Positions 5,393 to 6,199 of a DNA stretch of 6,199 nt are shown in pieces. The stretch is from contig DIZV01000004.1 of NCBI GenBank assembly GCA_002427995.1, positions 1 through 6,199 of the forward strand. The letters are read 5' to 3'. The DNA is from Chloroflexi bacterium UBA6019. Lineage in GTDB: Bacteria > Chloroflexota > Dormibacteria > Dormibacterales > Dormibacteraceae. Both the position numbers and the translations under genes were made by a program. Positions within the stretch are counted from its first letter, which is position 1. Every line of letters begins with the position of its first letter. The notes below the pieces were generated by a model. It was not told where the DNA came from. It ran no database searches and saw only the letters and a program-made list of their open reading frames with translations.

Positions 5393-6090
5393 AGTTCGGA
5401 GTCGTGGTCTTCCCGGGAACGTATTCCGACCGGGACTGCGGCTGGGTCGTGACCGAGGTCCTCGGCGCCGAACTGGAATATCTCTGGCATAAGGACCGCG
5501 ACCTGAAGGGCTGCGATTGCGTGATCCTGCCGGGCGGGTTCTCGTACGGCGACCATCTCCGCTGTGGCGCCATCGCCCGCTTCAGCCCGGTGGTCGAGTC
5601 GATCGTCAACTTCGCCGCCCACGGCGGCCTGGTCTGGGGGATCTGCAACGGTTTCCAGGTCCTCTGCGAAACCGGCCTTCTGCCCGGGGCCCTGCTCCGC
5701 AACGACGTCTGCGAGTTCCGCTGCCAGTGGACCGACCTCGTGGTCGAGCGTGACGACACCCTCTTCACGTCCGGGCTGGAGCGCCGCGACGTGCTCCGCA
5801 TCCCGATCTCCCATGGTGAGGGCAATTACTTCGCCGACCCGGCGACCCTGTCCCGGCTGGAGCAGGCGAACCAGGTCGTCTTCCGCTATTGCGCGCCTGA
5901 CGGTCACGTGGTACCGGCGGCGAACCCCAACGGCTCGATCCACAACATCGCCGGGATCGTCAACCGGGAGGGCAATGTGCTCGGGATGATGCCCCACCCC
6001 GAGCGCTGCGCCGAGCCGGAGCTGGGCGGCACCGACGGCCTGCGCCTTTTCAAGAGCGTCGTGCAATCCTTCGCGGGGGTGGCCGGGTGA
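5389..6090 (+). CDS. purQ: Phosphoribosylformylglycinamidine synthase subunit PurQ (glutaminase)
   Basis: PurQ is the class I glutamine amidotransferase subunit of FGAM synthetase. It hydrolyses glutamine and passes ammonia to PurL. The 233-residue protein starts MKFGVVVFPG and carries ILPGGFSYGDHLRCGAIARF (46-65), the nucleophile elbow WGICNGFQ with catalytic Cys86 (83-90), ISHGEGNYFAD (140-150), and MMPHPER (200-206) with the catalytic His203 and Glu205. All three triad residues are present. The common PGSNCD near residue 10 is PGTYSD here, a variant outside the triad. A longer loop, CAPDGHVVPAANPNGS (168-183), replaces the short form of Bacillus. ATG 5389 overlaps the purS stop as ATGA, and no clear Shine-Dalgarno precedes it, so it likely depends on coupling to purS. 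An upstream extension of the frame to 5308 lies inside purS and looks unlike protein. Confidence 0.96.
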   Translation: MKFGVVVFPGTYSDRDCGWVVTEVLGAELEYLWHKDRDLKGCDCVILPGGFSYGDHLRCGAIARFSPVVESIVNFAAHGGLVWGICNGFQVLCETGLLPGALLRNDVCEFRCQWTDLVVERDDTLFTSGLERRDVLRIPISHGEGNYFADPATLSRLEQANQVVFRYCAPDGHVVPAANPNGSIHNIAGIVNREGNVLGMMPHPERCAEPELGGTDGLRLFKSVVQSFAGVAG

Positions 6091-6106
6091 GCCCAGGAGC
6101 CTCGTT

Positions 6107-6118
6107 CCACCCGGGTGG
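6107..6118. repeat. 12-bp perfect palindrome after purQ
   Basis: CCACCCGGGTGG is its own inverse complement and begins 17 nt after the purQ stop. In RNA it could only form a hairpin with a very small loop, so a dimeric protein site is as plausible as a termination signal. Nothing identifies a binder. Confidence 0.35.
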
Positions 6119-6150
6119 GGGAGTGCGGTTTGTCGCGGCGGGGCTTGTCT

Positions 6151-6169
6151 GGGGGGGCTGCGCCCCCCC
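6151..6169 (+). terminator. Strong G7/C7 stem-loop downstream of purQ
   Basis: GGGGGGGC (6151-6158) pairs with GCCCCCCC (6162-6169) around a TGC loop, an 8-bp all-GC stem. No T-run follows on either strand, so it is not a textbook rho-independent terminator. GC-rich genomes often carry this kind of GGGGCTGCGCCCC element between genes, where it may stabilise transcript ends. It lies about 60 nt after purQ, where purL would be expected. Confidence 0.45.
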
Positions 6170-6199
6170 CGGGAACGCGGGCGTCAAGGGTGAAGGCGC

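Noticed and set aside
4975..6066. A 363-codon minus-strand open frame opposite purC, purS and purQ
   Set aside because: Same shadow effect: it crosses three real genes and ends in low-complexity Arg/Ser/Ala sequence.
1..6199. Search for tRNA, rRNA, CRISPR array, transposon ends or a riboswitch
   Set aside because: No cloverleaf, spaced repeats, transposase-like gene or known aptamer pattern was seen. The purB leader (about 40 nt) is too short for a purine riboswitch plus expression platform.

Overview
The window is GC-rich bacterial chromosomal DNA with a strong preference for G or C at third codon positions. It has tightly packed genes and two divergent operons. The gene order purB-purC-purS-purQ, with a yeast/actinobacterial-length PurC and a separate PurS, together with an ECF sigma factor paired with a large Ig/beta-propeller membrane protein, suggests a Chloroflexota- or Candidatus Dormibacterota-like soil bacterium. 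That placement is an inference from gene order and style and is not established.

Left half, minus strand (about 76-2753): a two-gene signalling operon. An ECF-type sigma-70 factor (2172-2753) is followed, with a 4-nt GTGA overlap, by a 699-residue single-pass membrane protein (76-2175). That protein has a short cytoplasmic N-terminus, one transmembrane helix, an SbsA-type Ig-like module, a Pro/Ser linker, a TolB/PD40-type beta-propeller, an NTF2-like-looking segment, a second Ig-like module and a Pro/Ser tail. By position and topology it is a candidate anti-sigma factor or sensor, but it lacks the zinc-binding anti-sigma motif. At the extreme left a plus-strand reading frame (1-79) may be the end of a convergent gene whose stop codon interlocks with the membrane-protein stop at CTAG.

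Middle (2754-2907): a divergent regulatory region. It holds a minus-strand sigma-70-like promoter for the sigma gene (TTGGTC-17 nt-GATAAT), a perfect plus-strand TATAAT box for the pur operon, a short GC-rich dyad over the two -35 regions, and repeats of a CGAAGT motif.

Right half, plus strand (2908-6090): four de novo purine biosynthesis genes, purB, purC, purS and purQ, each overlapping the next by 4-7 nt, which implies one transcript with translational coupling. PurS and PurQ are two subunits of FGAM synthetase; the third, PurL, is not in the window. PurC and PurB catalyse the two consecutive steps that make and then cleave SAICAR. The last ~110 bases hold a 12-bp palindrome and a strong G7/C7 stem-loop instead of a recognisable purL start, so the operon may end or be interrupted there. 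Apart from the sigma/membrane-protein pair, this is ordinary core metabolism; I see no phage, transposon, CRISPR or RNA gene.
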